Made by a program: the position numbers and the translations under genes. The notes beneath the pieces are model-generated. The model was not told where the DNA came from. It saw only the letters and a list, made by a program, of their open reading frames with translations, and searched no databases. Source: Providencia vermicola (lineage in GTDB: Bacteria; Pseudomonadota; Gammaproteobacteria; Enterobacterales; Enterobacteriaceae). Taken from it: a stretch of 64,000 bases of DNA. The DNA is taken from the NCBI RefSeq assembly GCF_020381325.1, contig NZ_JAGSPI010000007.1, positions 245,641 through 309,640 of the forward strand. Direction: 5' to 3'. Position 1 is the stretch's first letter. Every line of letters starts with the position of its first letter. This document shows positions 17,695 to 28,234 of this stretch, piece by piece.

Positions 17695-17726
17695 AGCCGC
17701 CACAGCGCGAACTATGACGAGGAGAA
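17667..17726. repeat. 30-bp tandem duplication at the ERIC end
   Basis: Two adjacent 30-base units (17667-17696 and 17697-17726), each beginning CCGCCACAGC and containing a TATGACGAGGA stretch, with three mismatches. The second unit ends exactly at the scsC stop codon. Confidence 0.85.
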
Positions 17727-18458
17727 CTATTTAAGCTTAGCCAACTGCTCCTTCACCACCTCTTCAAACTGCTGTGCATCAATAGCCCCTGGGATCATCT
17801 CATCGCCCACCAGCGTCGCTGGCGTTCCGTTCACCCCAAGTTTTTCTGCTAACATCATATTTGTACGAATGCCTTCACGGCTTTTCTCACTCGCTTTAAG
17901 CTTATCGTTACCCGTTGCTTTGAGCGCATCTTTGATATTTGCATCTGACAGCATGCCTTGCTTTTGCATAAATTTATGATGCAGTGCTTCAAATGCTTTC
18001 GGGTCTTCTTGCCAGAGTGTCATGGTTAATTGTGCTGAATCTAACGATGTTTGGCCTTTAAATGGTAAATACTTGATCACCACTGCAACGTCATCAGGAT
18101 ATTTTTTCACGATATCCATCAGTTGTGGGTCAAAACGTTTGCAATATGGGCAGTTAAAATCGGTAAAGTTAACTAACACCAACTTGGCATCTTTTTTACC
18201 TATGCGCGGGCTTGTTGGGTCGTTAAATAAGGCATTTTGCTCGGCTTTTAGCGTTTCTTTCATTTGCGCTTGTTGCTTTTCACCTTGCTTCGCTTGCAGT
18301 GCGACAATAGCTTCTTCCAAAATTTCTGGGTTTTCAACTAACGTATCACGAACCAATTTACGCACTTGCGCTTCTTGGTCTGCCGTTAATGGGGCGGCTT
18401 GGGCTGTTGCTCCCATCATGAGAGATGAAAAGAGAACAGCTAAAATTGTTTTTTTCAT
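17727..18458 (-). CDS. scsC: ScsC periplasmic DsbA-like thiol oxidoreductase
   Basis: 243 residues with a cleavable signal peptide (cleavage near AQA-AP, about residue 21). A helical N-terminal segment (about 25-80, a trimerisation stalk in Proteus ScsC) is followed by a DsbA/thioredoxin fold with active site FNCPYCKRF and cis-Pro GTPATL. It acts as a periplasmic disulfide isomerase or reductase, kept reduced by ScsB. The gene overlaps the scsB stop by four bases (ATGA type). The stop abuts the duplicated ERIC end. Confidence 0.92.
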   Translation of the reverse strand: MKKTILAVLFSSLMMGATAQAAPLTADQEAQVRKLVRDTLVENPEILEEAIVALQAKQGEKQQAQMKETLKAEQNALFNDPTSPRIGKKDAKLVLVNFTDFNCPYCKRFDPQLMDIVKKYPDDVAVVIKYLPFKGQTSLDSAQLTMTLWQEDPKAFEALHHKFMQKQGMLSDANIKDALKATGNDKLKASEKSREGIRTNMMLAEKLGVNGTPATLVGDEMIPGAIDAQQFEEVVKEQLAKLK

Positions 18459-20536
18459 TTTGTGGCTCCTTTGGCCTGATTCATAACTGAGATTAACGAT
18501 TCACGGTCAAGTATTGTTGACAGCACCTCGCCGTCGGCCAAGTTAGGGCCATAAATCTGATTAAAAGGAACTGCGACTTGCCCACGTTTTTGCAAGAATG
18601 CAGTAATTTCAGGAGACGGTTTAGTCCAATCTCCACGTAATGCGACAACATCCGGCTCACCTAATAGCTGCTGAATATCATCTCTTAATAGTACATTGTA
18701 TTTATTTGCCTTGCAGGTAACACACCACTCTGCCGTTACATCAATAAAAACGCGCTTGTTTTGCGCTAGGGCGTCGGTAATTGCCTGCTCAGTTAAAGGT
18801 TGCCAATTCACTGTATCTTTGACTAATGAGCGACTTCCTGCCTGCTGCCCTTGGGTCATCCAAATAAAAGTGCCCGCAAACAATGTAAATAACACTAAGG
18901 GGAAAATAGCCGCTTTTATCCCTTTTTTGATAGCAATAAAGACCACCAGCAAGACTAAGAATGTCATGGCAATCGCGGTGGAGTAAGTTGCACCAAAATG
19001 GGGAATTAATAAGCTAATTAACCAAAGGCTAGACACTAGCATCATCAAACCAAGCACCGCGCGTAATTTCAGCATCCATGTGCCAGGTTTCGGAAGTAAT
19101 TTTGCAATAGCAGGGAAAGCGGAAATCAGTAACCAAGGTAAACTCATCCCAATACCTAATGCAGTGAAAATTAACCATAACTCACTCATTGGCGCGGCGA
19201 GTGCAAAGGCCACCGCGGTGCCCAAAAATGGTGCAGAACACGGAGTAGCTAATAACGTTGCAAATACGCCTTGCCAGAAATGCCCACTATTCCCCTGTCC
19301 CCCTGCTGTCGCAAGACGTGTATTCGCTTTACTGCCGAGGTTAATTTCGAATAAACCGAATAAATTTGCTGTAAACAATGCGGTAACTAGAACCATAAAA
19401 CCAATAAACCACGGGTTTTGGAATTGAATTCCCCAACCAACCGCTTGCTGGCCAACACGTAACAGTGTCATCAACAGAGCGAGTAACCAGAAAGAAACTA
19501 AGATCCCAGAGGAGGAAAGTAAAAATTGGCGACGAATGGTTTTTTGTTCACCCTGTGGCACCATTAATACGGAGCCGAGTTTCATTGCAAGCACAGGAAG
19601 AACGCATGGCATCAAATTAAGAATTAATCCGCCAACAACAGCGAACAAGACCACTTGCCACAACGAAATTGCACTTCCTGCTTCATTTGGGCTAATTGTG
19701 CCAGTAAATGGCGTCACTTCACTGCTAATTTGCTGGGAAATGTCACCATCGGTGACCACAAATGATACGGTTTTCCCTGTTAAGTTTGGTGATTCCTCCC
19801 CCCAATCATCACTCACATCAATGATTGCGGTAAGGTTATTCCCTGATGTTTTAATCACTGGCACTCCTAAAACAGCGCCATCGACTACATCAGTGAAAAT
19901 ATTTGGTTTAATCCATGCACTACCTGAATTTTTTTGCAGCTCAATAACCAATTTTTCATTGGCGAAACCCGCTTTTGCTTGCTCAACCAAACCACTCGTT
20001 GGTGGCACGGCCCCTTTGGCTTGGTTAAAAGCCCACGTAAAATCAGCGGGGGCTGGCTCAGTTAAATCAAGCTCAAAAGGATAATCTGTTAAAATACAGA
20101 CATTGCTACAGGTCGATAACGTTAAAACACCTGTTAATTTATCGAGTTTGTCTTTGCTAGAGACTGTAATGGGGAAAATAATATCGCCCATATAGCCTTG
20201 AGTTGACACCCCTGCCACATCAAAACGCCCAGGCGCGGGCCATTGCCAATCTATTGTATCGACGGGTGTTGACCAAACAATTTCAGGTGCGACGCCCCCT
20301 TCTCCCGGTGAGCGCCAATAGGTCTTCCAACCATCATCGAGTTTCACATCCAGCAAAATATCAATTTTGCCATCGTCCTGTTGAGTCGAACTCAGCAAAC
20401 GCACTTGTGCATGCATTGGGGTGTTATCATTCATCCACCCTGTTTTTGCAGGTTGCAGCCACCCCGTATCCGCAGCCTGTAAGCTGCTCGAAAATAGAGC
20501 AAATAAAATCAAAAATGAATTAATTAAAAAACGCAT
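18455..20536 (-). CDS. scsB: ScsB, DsbD-like electron transporter
   Basis: 693 residues. A signal peptide and a periplasmic N-terminal domain (~20-285, cysteines in TCSNVCILTDYP) precede an eight-helix DsbD-type membrane domain (~290-565, with Cys in LMPCVLPVL and ATPCSAPFLG). The periplasmic C-terminal thioredoxin domain has AEWCVTCKANK near 610-620. It passes electrons from cytoplasmic thioredoxin across the inner membrane to ScsC and ScsD. It is the second gene of the scs set. Confidence 0.93.
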   Translation of the reverse strand: MRFLINSFLILFALFSSSLQAADTGWLQPAKTGWMNDNTPMHAQVRLLSSTQQDDGKIDILLDVKLDDGWKTYWRSPGEGGVAPEIVWSTPVDTIDWQWPAPGRFDVAGVSTQGYMGDIIFPITVSSKDKLDKLTGVLTLSTCSNVCILTDYPFELDLTEPAPADFTWAFNQAKGAVPPTSGLVEQAKAGFANEKLVIELQKNSGSAWIKPNIFTDVVDGAVLGVPVIKTSGNNLTAIIDVSDDWGEESPNLTGKTVSFVVTDGDISQQISSEVTPFTGTISPNEAGSAISLWQVVLFAVVGGLILNLMPCVLPVLAMKLGSVLMVPQGEQKTIRRQFLLSSSGILVSFWLLALLMTLLRVGQQAVGWGIQFQNPWFIGFMVLVTALFTANLFGLFEINLGSKANTRLATAGGQGNSGHFWQGVFATLLATPCSAPFLGTAVAFALAAPMSELWLIFTALGIGMSLPWLLISAFPAIAKLLPKPGTWMLKLRAVLGLMMLVSSLWLISLLIPHFGATYSTAIAMTFLVLLVVFIAIKKGIKAAIFPLVLFTLFAGTFIWMTQGQQAGSRSLVKDTVNWQPLTEQAITDALAQNKRVFIDVTAEWCVTCKANKYNVLLRDDIQQLLGEPDVVALRGDWTKPSPEITAFLQKRGQVAVPFNQIYGPNLADGEVLSTILDRESLISVMNQAKGATK

Positions 20537-20560
20537 TGTTTCCTCCAGAATAAATTACAC

Positions 20561-20580
20561 CAACGAATTGAAATTCGTTG
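20561..20580. repeat. Intercistronic hairpin between scsA and scsB
   Basis: CAACGAAT and ATTCGTTG form an 8-bp stem with a 4-base loop, in the 48-bp gap between scsA and scsB. It could stabilise or attenuate the polycistronic transcript. Confidence 0.5.
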
Positions 20581-20584
20581 TGCG

Positions 20585-20992
20585 CTAATTCCGAAGATTA
20601 CAAAACTGTAAGTGCCGTCTGACTCTAGGAGGGGCATGTTTTTCTTCATTGTTTGCTCTAGATATAAATAGATTAGTGCAAAATACCATTAATGCAGCTA
20701 AAGCAAGAAACATAAAGAAGAAAGGTTCGATAACAGCAGGTAGCAAAGTGATTAATGATTTAGCACTAAGCTCACAACTAGAAAGATGTGTACTGCTATC
20801 ACTTTGTTCTAATTGAGATTTATCGGTATAGGTAAGGTTAGACCCAGCATGACTTTGTGCGTGAACTAAAACGTTCGGCACAAAAAAATTGGCAAATAGA
20901 CGCTCTCCGACGGCGCGCTGATTCATACAAATCAATACCATCAGACAGGCGAATATCACTAATCCTTTACCTAATTTTAAATGCCTGTTCAT
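20585..20992 (-). CDS. scsA: ScsA-like membrane protein
   Basis: 135 residues. Two hydrophobic segments (about 10-25 and 85-110) and a C-terminal PPRVRRHLQFC stretch are like the end of Salmonella ScsA. The loop between the segments holds a Cys/His-containing region that should face the periplasm. Position immediately upstream of scsB, on the same strand, supports the assignment. The biochemical function of ScsA is poorly known; a role in copper or redox tolerance is taken from the operon. Confidence 0.72.
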   Translation of the reverse strand: MNRHLKLGKGLVIFACLMVLICMNQRAVGERLFANFFVPNVLVHAQSHAGSNLTYTDKSQLEQSDSSTHLSSCELSAKSLITLLPAVIEPFFFMFLALAALMVFCTNLFISRANNEEKHAPPRVRRHLQFCNLRN

Positions 20993-21579
20993 GCGTTTCT
21001 CGGTATATCTTCCTGAAATAACACCAATTAAACAACTTTAGCAATAATAACGATAGAAATCGAACTTTGACTAAAACCGCTATGCCATCTATAAGTTAAA
21101 TGGAGGTTACATCTTACACAGCAAAACATTCCGTACAAGTAGCATCATCTAACTTTACAAATACATTTCCCTTTTCGATAAACAAAAACTTACCTACATC
21201 TAAAACTCGGCACAGAAATTGCTACATCTTATACAGGAATGAAAGTGGCGATAGTTTGCACCCTAACAGTGCGCGATTATCAGTTTTAAACAATTTTTAG
21301 TCGCTATTCACCATATTAGTGCGCTGATTCAAGAATGCACCAAATAATATGCGAGATAGCTCCCGAAATTGAAACAATCCATTTTCATTAATTAACAAAT
21401 TTAATTACTTTTTAACAATAATAAAACATACAGCCGATGATCGTGGCGTTATCGAAATCCTCGACACATCAGCAAACATAACACAACAAAACTAACGTCA
21501 TTCAAGCGTAACCTCGTTCCATGATAGGTCACCTTTGAAATATGGCGGGTTTACACCGATGTTCTAAAGGAGCTGTAAT
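20993..21579. other. Intergenic region between scsA and gltI
   Basis: About 590 bases between divergent genes. It must contain the scs promoter (reverse) and the glt promoter (forward). No copper-responsive palindrome, repeat or RNA gene could be recognised. A 66-codon open frame at 21100-21300 has no features of a real gene. Confidence 0.5.
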
Positions 21580-22473
21580 ATGCGTATAAGTAAGCTTGTA
21601 TTATCAATGATGATTTTAGGTGCGACCTGCGCAGTTCAAGCAGACGAGCTAAACGGGACTCTGAAAAAAATCAAAGATAACGGTGTCATTGTTGTTGGTC
21701 ACCGTGAATCTTCTGTACCGTTTTCCTACTATGACAATAGCCAGAAAGTCGTTGGTTATTCACAGGATTACTCAAACGAAATCGTTGATGCAGTGAAGAA
21801 AAAACTAAACATGCCAGATCTGCAAGTGAAATTAATCCCAATTACGTCGCAAAACCGTATCCCATTGTTACAAAATGGCACCTTTGACTTTGAGTGTGGC
21901 TCAACCACCAATAATGTAGAAAGACAAAAACAAGCAGCGTTCTCCAACACAATTTTCGTGGTAGGTACACGCTTACTGACTAAGAACGATTCTGGCGTCA
22001 AAGATTTTGCGGACTTGGCAGGGAAAAACGTTGTTGTAACCTCTGGTACAACGTCTGAAATCCTGTTAAATCAATTAAATGACGAAAAAAACATGAAAAT
22101 GCGCATTATCAGCGCCAAAGACCATGGTGATTCATTCCGTACTTTAGAATCTGGTCGTGCCGTTGCCTTTATGATGGATGACGCACTGCTAGCGGGTGAA
22201 CGTGCGAAAGCGAAAAAACCTGAAATTTGGGAAATCGTTGGTAAGCCACAAACTGAAGAAGCCTATGGCTGTATGTTGCGTAAAGACGACCCGCAATTCA
22301 AAGCACTGGTTGACGAAACTATCGCAACTGCACAAACCTCAGGCAAAGCTGAAAAATCCTTTGATCGTTGGTTTAACCAACCTATCCCACCAAAAAATCT
22401 GAATCTGAAGTTTACGTTGTCCGATGAAATGAAAGCACTGTTTAAAGCGCCAAATGACAAAGCACTAAACTAA
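21580..22473 (+). CDS. gltI: Glutamate/aspartate-binding periplasmic protein GltI
   Basis: 297 residues with a signal peptide cleaved near VQA-DE (about residue 21). It is a type II solute-binding protein: RESSVPFSYYDN near 42-53, and the DFECGSTTNN ligand-site segment. An AAGGAG ribosome-binding site lies nine bases upstream. It delivers L-glutamate/L-aspartate to the GltJKL transporter. A GC-rich hairpin separates it from gltJ, as expected for a binding protein made in excess. Confidence 0.96.
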   Translation: MRISKLVLSMMILGATCAVQADELNGTLKKIKDNGVIVVGHRESSVPFSYYDNSQKVVGYSQDYSNEIVDAVKKKLNMPDLQVKLIPITSQNRIPLLQNGTFDFECGSTTNNVERQKQAAFSNTIFVVGTRLLTKNDSGVKDFADLAGKNVVVTSGTTSEILLNQLNDEKNMKMRIISAKDHGDSFRTLESGRAVAFMMDDALLAGERAKAKKPEIWEIVGKPQTEEAYGCMLRKDDPQFKALVDETIATAQTSGKAEKSFDRWFNQPIPPKNLNLKFTLSDEMKALFKAPNDKALN

Positions 22474-22511
22474 TAAAAAAGACAAACAGGGTGTTACTGG
22501 AAGTAAGGGTT

Positions 22512-22536
22512 GCAAGGCGGTCGTTCCCCGCCTTGC
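22512..22536 (+). repeat. REP-like hairpin between gltI and gltJ
   Basis: GCAAGGCGG pairs with CCGCCTTGC around a 7-base loop. It is GC-rich against its surroundings and has no T tract. It likely protects the gltI message from 3' decay and lowers gltJKL expression. Confidence 0.65.
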
Positions 22537-22588
22537 TCACTCTTCACAGTATTCGGGACAATCTAATTGCCCACAGGAAGTCAAAATT

Positions 22589-23329
22589 ATGTCAATTAAT
22601 TGGAATTGGGGAATTTTCCTTCAGGAAGCCCCGTTTGGGAATACCACCTATTTAGGGTGGTTAATATCTGGCCTAGAAGTCACTGTCACACTTTCTATTT
22701 GCGCATGGATTATCGCATTCTTAGTCGGTTCATTCTTCGGTATTTTACGTACAGTCCCTAACCGTTTTTTAGCCTTTTTAGGTACCGCTTATGTGGAATT
22801 ATTCCGTAACGTGCCGCTCATCGTGCAATTCTTTACGTGGTATTTAGTGATCCCTGAGCTGCTTCCGCGCTCAATTGGTGATTGGTTTAAAATGGAGTTA
22901 GATCCTAACTACCAATTTTTTATTTCTTCAATGTTATGCCTAGGATTATTTACCGCAGCACGTATGACCGAACAGGTACGCGCCGCAATACAATCACTGC
23001 CTAGAGGGCAAAAAAGCGCAGCGTTAGCGATGGGCTTAACCTTGCCACAAACCTATCGCTACGTATTATTGCCAAATGCCTATCGCGTGATCTTGCCACC
23101 AATGACCTCAGAAATGTTGAACTTGGTAAAAAACTCCGCCATTGCCTCCACCATCGGGTTAGTGGATATGGCGGCGCAAGCGGGCAAACTATTGGATTAC
23201 TCTGCCCACGCATGGGAATCATTCACCGCAATTACACTAGCTTATGTAGGTATTAACGTCGTCATTATGATTTTGATGACGCTATTAGAGCGCAAAGTTC
23301 GCTTACCTGGCACATTAGGAGGGCGATAA
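22589..23329 (+). CDS. gltJ: Glutamate/aspartate ABC transporter permease GltJ
   Basis: 246 residues, about five membrane helices, HisM-type permease. The ABC-interaction loop (EAA-like) is [21 protein letters not shown] near 130-150, written here in part: [12 protein letters not shown]. It forms the inner-membrane channel with GltK. It is followed by gltK after one base. Confidence 0.95.
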   Translation: MSINWNWGIFLQEAPFGNTTYLGWLISGLEVTVTLSICAWIIAFLVGSFFGILRTVPNRFLAFLGTAYVELFRNVPLIVQFFTWYLVIPELLPRSIGDWFKMELDPNYQFFISSMLCLGLFTAARMTEQVRAAIQSLPRGQKSAALAMGLTLPQTYRYVLLPNAYRVILPPMTSEMLNLVKNSAIASTIGLVDMAAQAGKLLDYSAHAWESFTAITLAYVGINVVIMILMTLLERKVRLPGTLGGR

Positions 23330-23330
23330 A

Positions 23331-24011
23331 ATGATTTATGATTTTGATTGGAGCTCAATTGCCCCAAGCATGCCCTTCTTAATTGATGGCTTTATTGTAA
23401 CGGCTAAAATCACATTAACCGCTATTGTGGTCGGGATTGTATGGGGAACCGTATTGGCGGTAATGCGTTTATCAACTTTCAAGCCAATTAGCTGGTTTGC
23501 TGCATTGTACGTGAATACGTTCCGTTCGATTCCACTCGTTATGGTCTTGTTATGGTTCTATTTAATCGTTCCAAGCTTATTACAAAATGTTCTAGGCTTA
23601 TCACCAAAAAATGATATTCGTTTGATTTCAGCAATGATAGCCTTCTCTCTTTTTGAAGCGGCTTATTACTCCGAAATCATTCGTGCGGGTATTCAAAGCA
23701 TTTCCCGTGGACAAGCCTCTGCTGCGTTAGCGCTAGGCATGACACAAATGCAAACCATGAGACTCGTCGTGTTACCGCAAGCGTTTAAAGCGATGGTACC
23801 ACTGTTATTAACGCAAGGTATTGTGTTATTCCAGGACTCATCCCTTGTGTATGTCCTGAGCTTAACCGACTTCTTCCGTACCGCCACAAATATTGGTGAG
23901 CGAGATGGCACGCAGGTAGAGATGGTACTGTTTGCAGGTCTGGTGTACTTTATTATCAGTTTTGGCGCTTCAATGTTAGTGAATTATCTTAAGAAAAGGA
24001 CTGTTTCATGA
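23331..24011 (+). CDS. gltK: Glutamate/aspartate ABC transporter permease GltK
   Basis: 226 residues with about five membrane helices and the EAA-type loop [17 protein letters not shown] near 124-140. It is the partner of GltJ. Its end overlaps the gltL start by four bases (ATGA). Confidence 0.95.
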   Translation: MIYDFDWSSIAPSMPFLIDGFIVTAKITLTAIVVGIVWGTVLAVMRLSTFKPISWFAALYVNTFRSIPLVMVLLWFYLIVPSLLQNVLGLSPKNDIRLISAMIAFSLFEAAYYSEIIRAGIQSISRGQASAALALGMTQMQTMRLVVLPQAFKAMVPLLLTQGIVLFQDSSLVYVLSLTDFFRTATNIGERDGTQVEMVLFAGLVYFIISFGASMLVNYLKKRTVS

Positions 24012-24733
24012 TTACCCTGAAAAATGTATCCAAATGGTATGGCCAATTTCAGGTGCTCACAGACTGCACAACTGAAGTTAAAAAAGGTGAAGTTGTCGTC
24101 GTATGTGGGCCATCTGGCTCGGGTAAATCCACATTAATAAAAACAGTGAATGGCTTAGAACCTATTCAGCAGGGTGAGATTTTTGTGAATGATATTCAAG
24201 TCAATAGCAAAAAAACAGACCTTGCAAAACTGCGTTCTAAAGTGGGAATGGTATTCCAACATTTTGAATTATTTCCACATTTATCCATTATTGAAAACTT
24301 AACACTGGCGCAAGTCAAAGTGTTAAATCGCGATAAAAAGGAAGCTGAAGCAAAAGGACTTAAGCTCTTAGAACGAGTTGGTTTAGCAAATCATGCAAAT
24401 AAGTTCCCAGCTCAGCTTTCAGGTGGTCAACAGCAACGTGTAGCCATTGCCCGTGCACTTTGCATGGACCCAATCGCAATGCTGTTCGATGAACCCACAT
24501 CAGCACTTGACCCAGAAATGATCAACGAAGTTCTGGATGTCATGGTGGAACTCGCCAATGAAGGCATGACCATGATGGTGGTCACGCACGAAATGGGCTT
24601 TGCCAAAAAAGTGGCCAACCGAGTGATTTTTATGGATGAAGGTAAGATTGTTGAGGATAGTAAAAAAGAAGAGTTCTTTGCTAACCCACAATCCGAGCGC
24701 GCCAAAGATTTCTTAGCGAAAATTCTGCATTAA
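24008..24733 (+). CDS. gltL: Glutamate/aspartate ABC transporter ATPase GltL
   Basis: 241 residues. Walker A is GPSGSGKST (~37-45), the signature [15 protein letters not shown] (~137-151), Walker [13 protein letters not shown], and the switch His in VVTHEM. It powers uptake by GltJK from the cytoplasmic face. It is the last gene of gltIJKL. Confidence 0.96.
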   Translation: MITLKNVSKWYGQFQVLTDCTTEVKKGEVVVVCGPSGSGKSTLIKTVNGLEPIQQGEIFVNDIQVNSKKTDLAKLRSKVGMVFQHFELFPHLSIIENLTLAQVKVLNRDKKEAEAKGLKLLERVGLANHANKFPAQLSGGQQQRVAIARALCMDPIAMLFDEPTSALDPEMINEVLDVMVELANEGMTMMVVTHEMGFAKKVANRVIFMDEGKIVEDSKKEEFFANPQSERAKDFLAKILH

Positions 24734-24742
24734 TTTTTTACA

Positions 24743-24760
24743 GGGAGCCATATGGCTCCC
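24743..24760 (+). terminator. Palindromic terminator after gltL
   Basis: GGGAGCCATATGGCTCCC is a perfect 18-base palindrome nine bases after the gltL stop, followed by the pyrimidine-rich TCCTCTTC. Confidence 0.65.
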
Positions 24761-24996
24761 TCCTCTTCAAATCACAATTTAACATCTATTCTCACGCTAA
24801 ATTGCGATTATCCACGGATAAAATTCAATAACAACTTACTGAATTTGAAATAGTTCAAGAAACCACTACCATTTGCCTGACTTTTTAGTTAAGTTGTTTG
24901 GTTATCAGAGTAAAATATTCTGACTCCGTTCCCCGAAAAGCAATATCCAGCTTCCCCCGTAGGTTCAGCTAATCAACTATTGTTGTTTTCGGTGAG

Positions 24997-25018
24997 GATC
25001 CGCTATGCTATGCGGATC
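24997..25018 (+). promoter_or_regulatory. Hairpin in the leuS leader
   Basis: GATCCGC pairs with GCGGATC around an 8-base loop, 64 bases before the leuS start codon. The rest of the 24734-25081 gap is AT-rich and has one weaker stem (GCTAC/GTAGC near 25040-25053). No leucine-rich leader peptide was found. Confidence 0.45.
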
Positions 25019-25081
25019 TTAATTAAGAAAGACATTCACGCTACAAATGTAGCATTTATTCACCATAGGATTATCGGTGCC

Positions 25082-27664
25082 ATGCAAGAACAATATCGTC
25101 CAGAAGATATAGAGCCTAAAGTACAGCGTCACTGGGATGAAAAAGCAACTTTCAAAGTGACTGAAGACAACAGCAAAGAAAAATACTACTGCCTGTCCAT
25201 GCTACCTTACCCTTCTGGTCGACTACACATGGGCCACGTACGTAACTACACCATGGGTGACGTTATCTCTCGTTACCAACGTTTGTTGGGGAAAAACGTT
25301 CTCCAACCAATTGGTTGGGATGCGTTTGGCCTACCTGCTGAAGGTGCTGCGGTTAAAAATAACACGGCTCCTGCGCCATGGACTTATGCCAACATTGATT
25401 ACATGAAAAGCCAGCTTAAAATGCTCGGCTTCGGTTACGATTGGGATCGCGAAGTTACGACTTGTACCCCTGAATATTACCGTTGGGAACAATGGTTCTT
25501 CACTAAGCTGTATGAAAAGGGTTTAGTGTATAAAAAAACCTCAGCGGTCAACTGGTGTCCACATGACTTAACCGTTCTGGCTAATGAGCAAGTCATTGAT
25601 GGGTGCTGCTGGCGTTGTGATACCCCAGTTGAACGCAAAGAAATCCCACAATGGTTCATCAAGATTACTGACTACGCAGAAGAGTTGCTCAACGATCTGA
25701 ACAAACTGGAAGATTGGCCTGAACAAGTTAAAACGATGCAACGCAACTGGATCGGTCGCTCCGAGGGCACTGAGATCACCTTTAATGTTGCTGATCGCGA
25801 TGAAACCTTAACGGTTTATACCACTCGCCCTGACACTTTTATGGGTGCGACTTATGTTGCCGTTGCCGCAGGTCACCCTTTAGCAAAAGAAGCCGCTACG
25901 AATAATCCTGAATTAGCGCAATTTATTGATGAATGCCGTAACACCAAAACCGCAGAAGCGGACATGGCAACGATGGATAAAAAAGGGATGGCAACAGGCT
26001 TATTCGTTGTACATCCATTGACTCAAGAAAAACTGCCAATTTGGGTCGCAAACTTTGTATTAATGGAATACGGTACTGGCGCAGTTATGGCTGTTCCTGC
26101 TCACGACCAACGTGACTGGGAGTTTGCTCATAAATACAATCTGCCAATTAAAGCCGTCATTGCTGATGCAGAAGGCAACGAGCCTGATTTATCCCAAGAA
26201 GCCATGACGGAGAAAAACTCACTGATTAATTCAGGTGAATTCAGTGGGTTAGACCATCAGGCTGGTTTCAATGCGATTTCAGACAAACTTGTTGCACTGG
26301 GTGCAGGCCAACGAAAAGTCAACTATCGCTTACGTGACTGGGGTGTTTCACGTCAACGTTACTGGGGCGCGCCAATCCCAATGGCAACATTGGAAGACGG
26401 CACTGTCGTTCCTGTTCCAGAAGATCAACTGCCTGTGATTTTGCCTGAAGATGTTGTAATGAACGGCATTACCAGCCCGATTAAAGCAGATCCTGAGTGG
26501 GCGAAAATGACCATTAATGGTCAACCTGCACTACGTGAAACAGATACCTTCGATACCTTTATGGAATCTTCTTGGTACTACGCACGTTATACTTGCCCTC
26601 AATATGATGACGGTATGTTAGACCCAGCTGCAGCTAACTACTGGTTACCTGTAGACCAATATATCGGCGGTATCGAACACGCCATCATGCACTTAATGTA
26701 TTTCCGTTTCTTCCACAAATTGATGCGTGATGCAGGGCTGGTCAACTCCGATGAACCTGCAAAACGTCTGCTGTGCCAAGGCATGGTACTTGCTGATGCA
26801 TTCTATTATACAGGAAGCGATGGACAACGTGTTTGGGTTTCCCCTGCTGATGCTATTGTTGAGCGTGATGACAAAAACCGTATTACTAAAGCTGTAGACA
26901 ACGAAGGCCATGAACTGGTTTATACTGGTATGAGCAAAATGTCTAAGTCTAAAAATAACGGTATTGACCCACAATTAATGGTCGAAAAATACGGCGCAGA
27001 TACGGTTCGTTTATTCATGATGTTCGCAGCACCGCCTGAGCTAACCCTTGAATGGCAAGAGTCTAGCGTTGAAGGTGCCAACCGCTTCGTTCGCCGTGTT
27101 TGGCGTTTAGTGCATGAACATTCTCAAAAAGGCGCAACGTCTCCTTTAGATATCAGCGCATTAACAACAGAGCAAAAAGACTTACGCCGTGACCTACACA
27201 AAACAATCGCTAAGGTCTCTGATGATTTTAGTCGCCGTTATGCATTTAACACCGCAATTGCCGCGATCATGGAGTTCTTGAACAAATTAGTTCGTGCTCC
27301 ACAAGAAACCGAACAAGACCGCGCATTAGTCCAAGAGTCTCTCGAAGCCATTACACTGATGCTGTCACCCATTATTCCACATGCTTGCTTTGAAATGTGG
27401 AAAGCTTTGGGCCATCAAACAGACATCGATTTCGCACAATGGCCTGTTGCTGATGAAAAAGCCATGATTGATGACACTAAGTTGGTTGTCGTTCAAGTCA
27501 ATGGTAAGGTTCGTGGTCGTATTACCGTTCCAGCCGATGCGACACAAGAATTTGTCTTAGAAATGGCACAACAAGAGCCTAGCGTGTCGAAATATCTTGA
27601 AGAGGTAAGTATACGCAAAGTAATCTATGTTCCAGGCAAATTGCTTAACCTTGTTGTAGGTTGA
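25082..27664 (+). CDS. leuS: Leucyl-tRNA synthetase LeuS
   Basis: 860 residues from ATG at 25082, equal to E. coli LeuS; the longer in-frame extension to 24980 is not conserved. The class I HIGH motif appears as [12 protein letters not shown] (~42-53). The CP1 editing domain is about 225-415 ([16 protein letters not shown]). KMSKS appears as [10 protein letters not shown] (~619-628). The anticodon-binding domain is C-terminal. It charges tRNA-Leu, and heads the leuS-lptE-holA-nadD run. Confidence 0.98.
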   Translation: MQEQYRPEDIEPKVQRHWDEKATFKVTEDNSKEKYYCLSMLPYPSGRLHMGHVRNYTMGDVISRYQRLLGKNVLQPIGWDAFGLPAEGAAVKNNTAPAPWTYANIDYMKSQLKMLGFGYDWDREVTTCTPEYYRWEQWFFTKLYEKGLVYKKTSAVNWCPHDLTVLANEQVIDGCCWRCDTPVERKEIPQWFIKITDYAEELLNDLNKLEDWPEQVKTMQRNWIGRSEGTEITFNVADRDETLTVYTTRPDTFMGATYVAVAAGHPLAKEAATNNPELAQFIDECRNTKTAEADMATMDKKGMATGLFVVHPLTQEKLPIWVANFVLMEYGTGAVMAVPAHDQRDWEFAHKYNLPIKAVIADAEGNEPDLSQEAMTEKNSLINSGEFSGLDHQAGFNAISDKLVALGAGQRKVNYRLRDWGVSRQRYWGAPIPMATLEDGTVVPVPEDQLPVILPEDVVMNGITSPIKADPEWAKMTINGQPALRETDTFDTFMESSWYYARYTCPQYDDGMLDPAAANYWLPVDQYIGGIEHAIMHLMYFRFFHKLMRDAGLVNSDEPAKRLLCQGMVLADAFYYTGSDGQRVWVSPADAIVERDDKNRITKAVDNEGHELVYTGMSKMSKSKNNGIDPQLMVEKYGADTVRLFMMFAAPPELTLEWQESSVEGANRFVRRVWRLVHEHSQKGATSPLDISALTTEQKDLRRDLHKTIAKVSDDFSRRYAFNTAIAAIMEFLNKLVRAPQETEQDRALVQESLEAITLMLSPIIPHACFEMWKALGHQTDIDFAQWPVADEKAMIDDTKLVVVQVNGKVRGRITVPADATQEFVLEMAQQEPSVSKYLEEVSIRKVIYVPGKLLNLVVG

Positions 27665-27694
27665 TATTAGGCTGTTGGCTGATAAGGAGGCCAG

Positions 27695-28234
27695 GTGCGT
27701 TATCTAATAACTTTATTTTTGAGTCTTGCGGTACTCGTTACCGCAGGTTGCGGTTTTCGTTTACAAGGAACAACGCAAATTCCTGAAGAATTGAAAACAT
27801 TGCAACTGAGTTCGAACGATCCATACGGCTACCTGACACGTGCCCTTCGGGAACAATTGCGACTCAATAACGTGACGATCCTCGAAACAGGCAACGCGAG
27901 CGTCCCTATTTTGAAAATCACAAGTTCCAGTGAAAACACTGAAACAGTATCGATTTATCAAGATGGTAAAGCTGCTGAGAAACAATTAACGTTCACGATG
28001 AATGCACAGGTTTTAATGCCAGATGGTGCAATATACCCGCTGCAAAGCCGTGTAGAACGTACTTTCTTTGACAACCCATTAGAAGCACTTGCAAAAGATG
28101 CGGAAAAAGAGATTGTTAAGCAAGAAATGCAAGAGCAGGCGGCACGCAATATCGTTCGCAAGTTACTGTTGGTTCACTCAGCTGAACTTGAAAAAGCAAA
28201 AACTCAAGCCGCTGAAGCTAACACGCAACCATAA
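27695..28234 (+). CDS. lptE: LPS-assembly lipoprotein LptE
   Basis: 179 residues, GTG start with an AAGGAGG box six bases upstream. The signal peptide ends in VTAGC (lipobox). The mature protein has GFRLQGT and repeated polar strands. LptE plugs the LptD barrel at the outer membrane for LPS insertion. The stop overlaps the holA start. Confidence 0.95.
   Translation: MRYLITLFLSLAVLVTAGCGFRLQGTTQIPEELKTLQLSSNDPYGYLTRALREQLRLNNVTILETGNASVPILKITSSSENTETVSIYQDGKAAEKQLTFTMNAQVLMPDGAIYPLQSRVERTFFDNPLEALAKDAEKEIVKQEMQEQAARNIVRKLLLVHSAELEKAKTQAAEANTQP

Noticed and set aside
17617..17979. 120-codon forward frame across ERIC copy 2 and scsC
   Set aside because: It begins in the repeat and continues antisense to scsC; the peptide resembles the ERIC translation seen before corC.
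19536..20084. 182-codon frame antisense to scsB
   Set aside because: Shadow of a real, well-conserved gene on the other strand.
21100..21300. 66-codon frame between scsA and gltI
   Set aside because: No good start signal and low-complexity composition; likely chance.
24980..25081. Longer LeuS start
   Set aside because: The extension includes the leader hairpin and would exceed the conserved 860-residue length.
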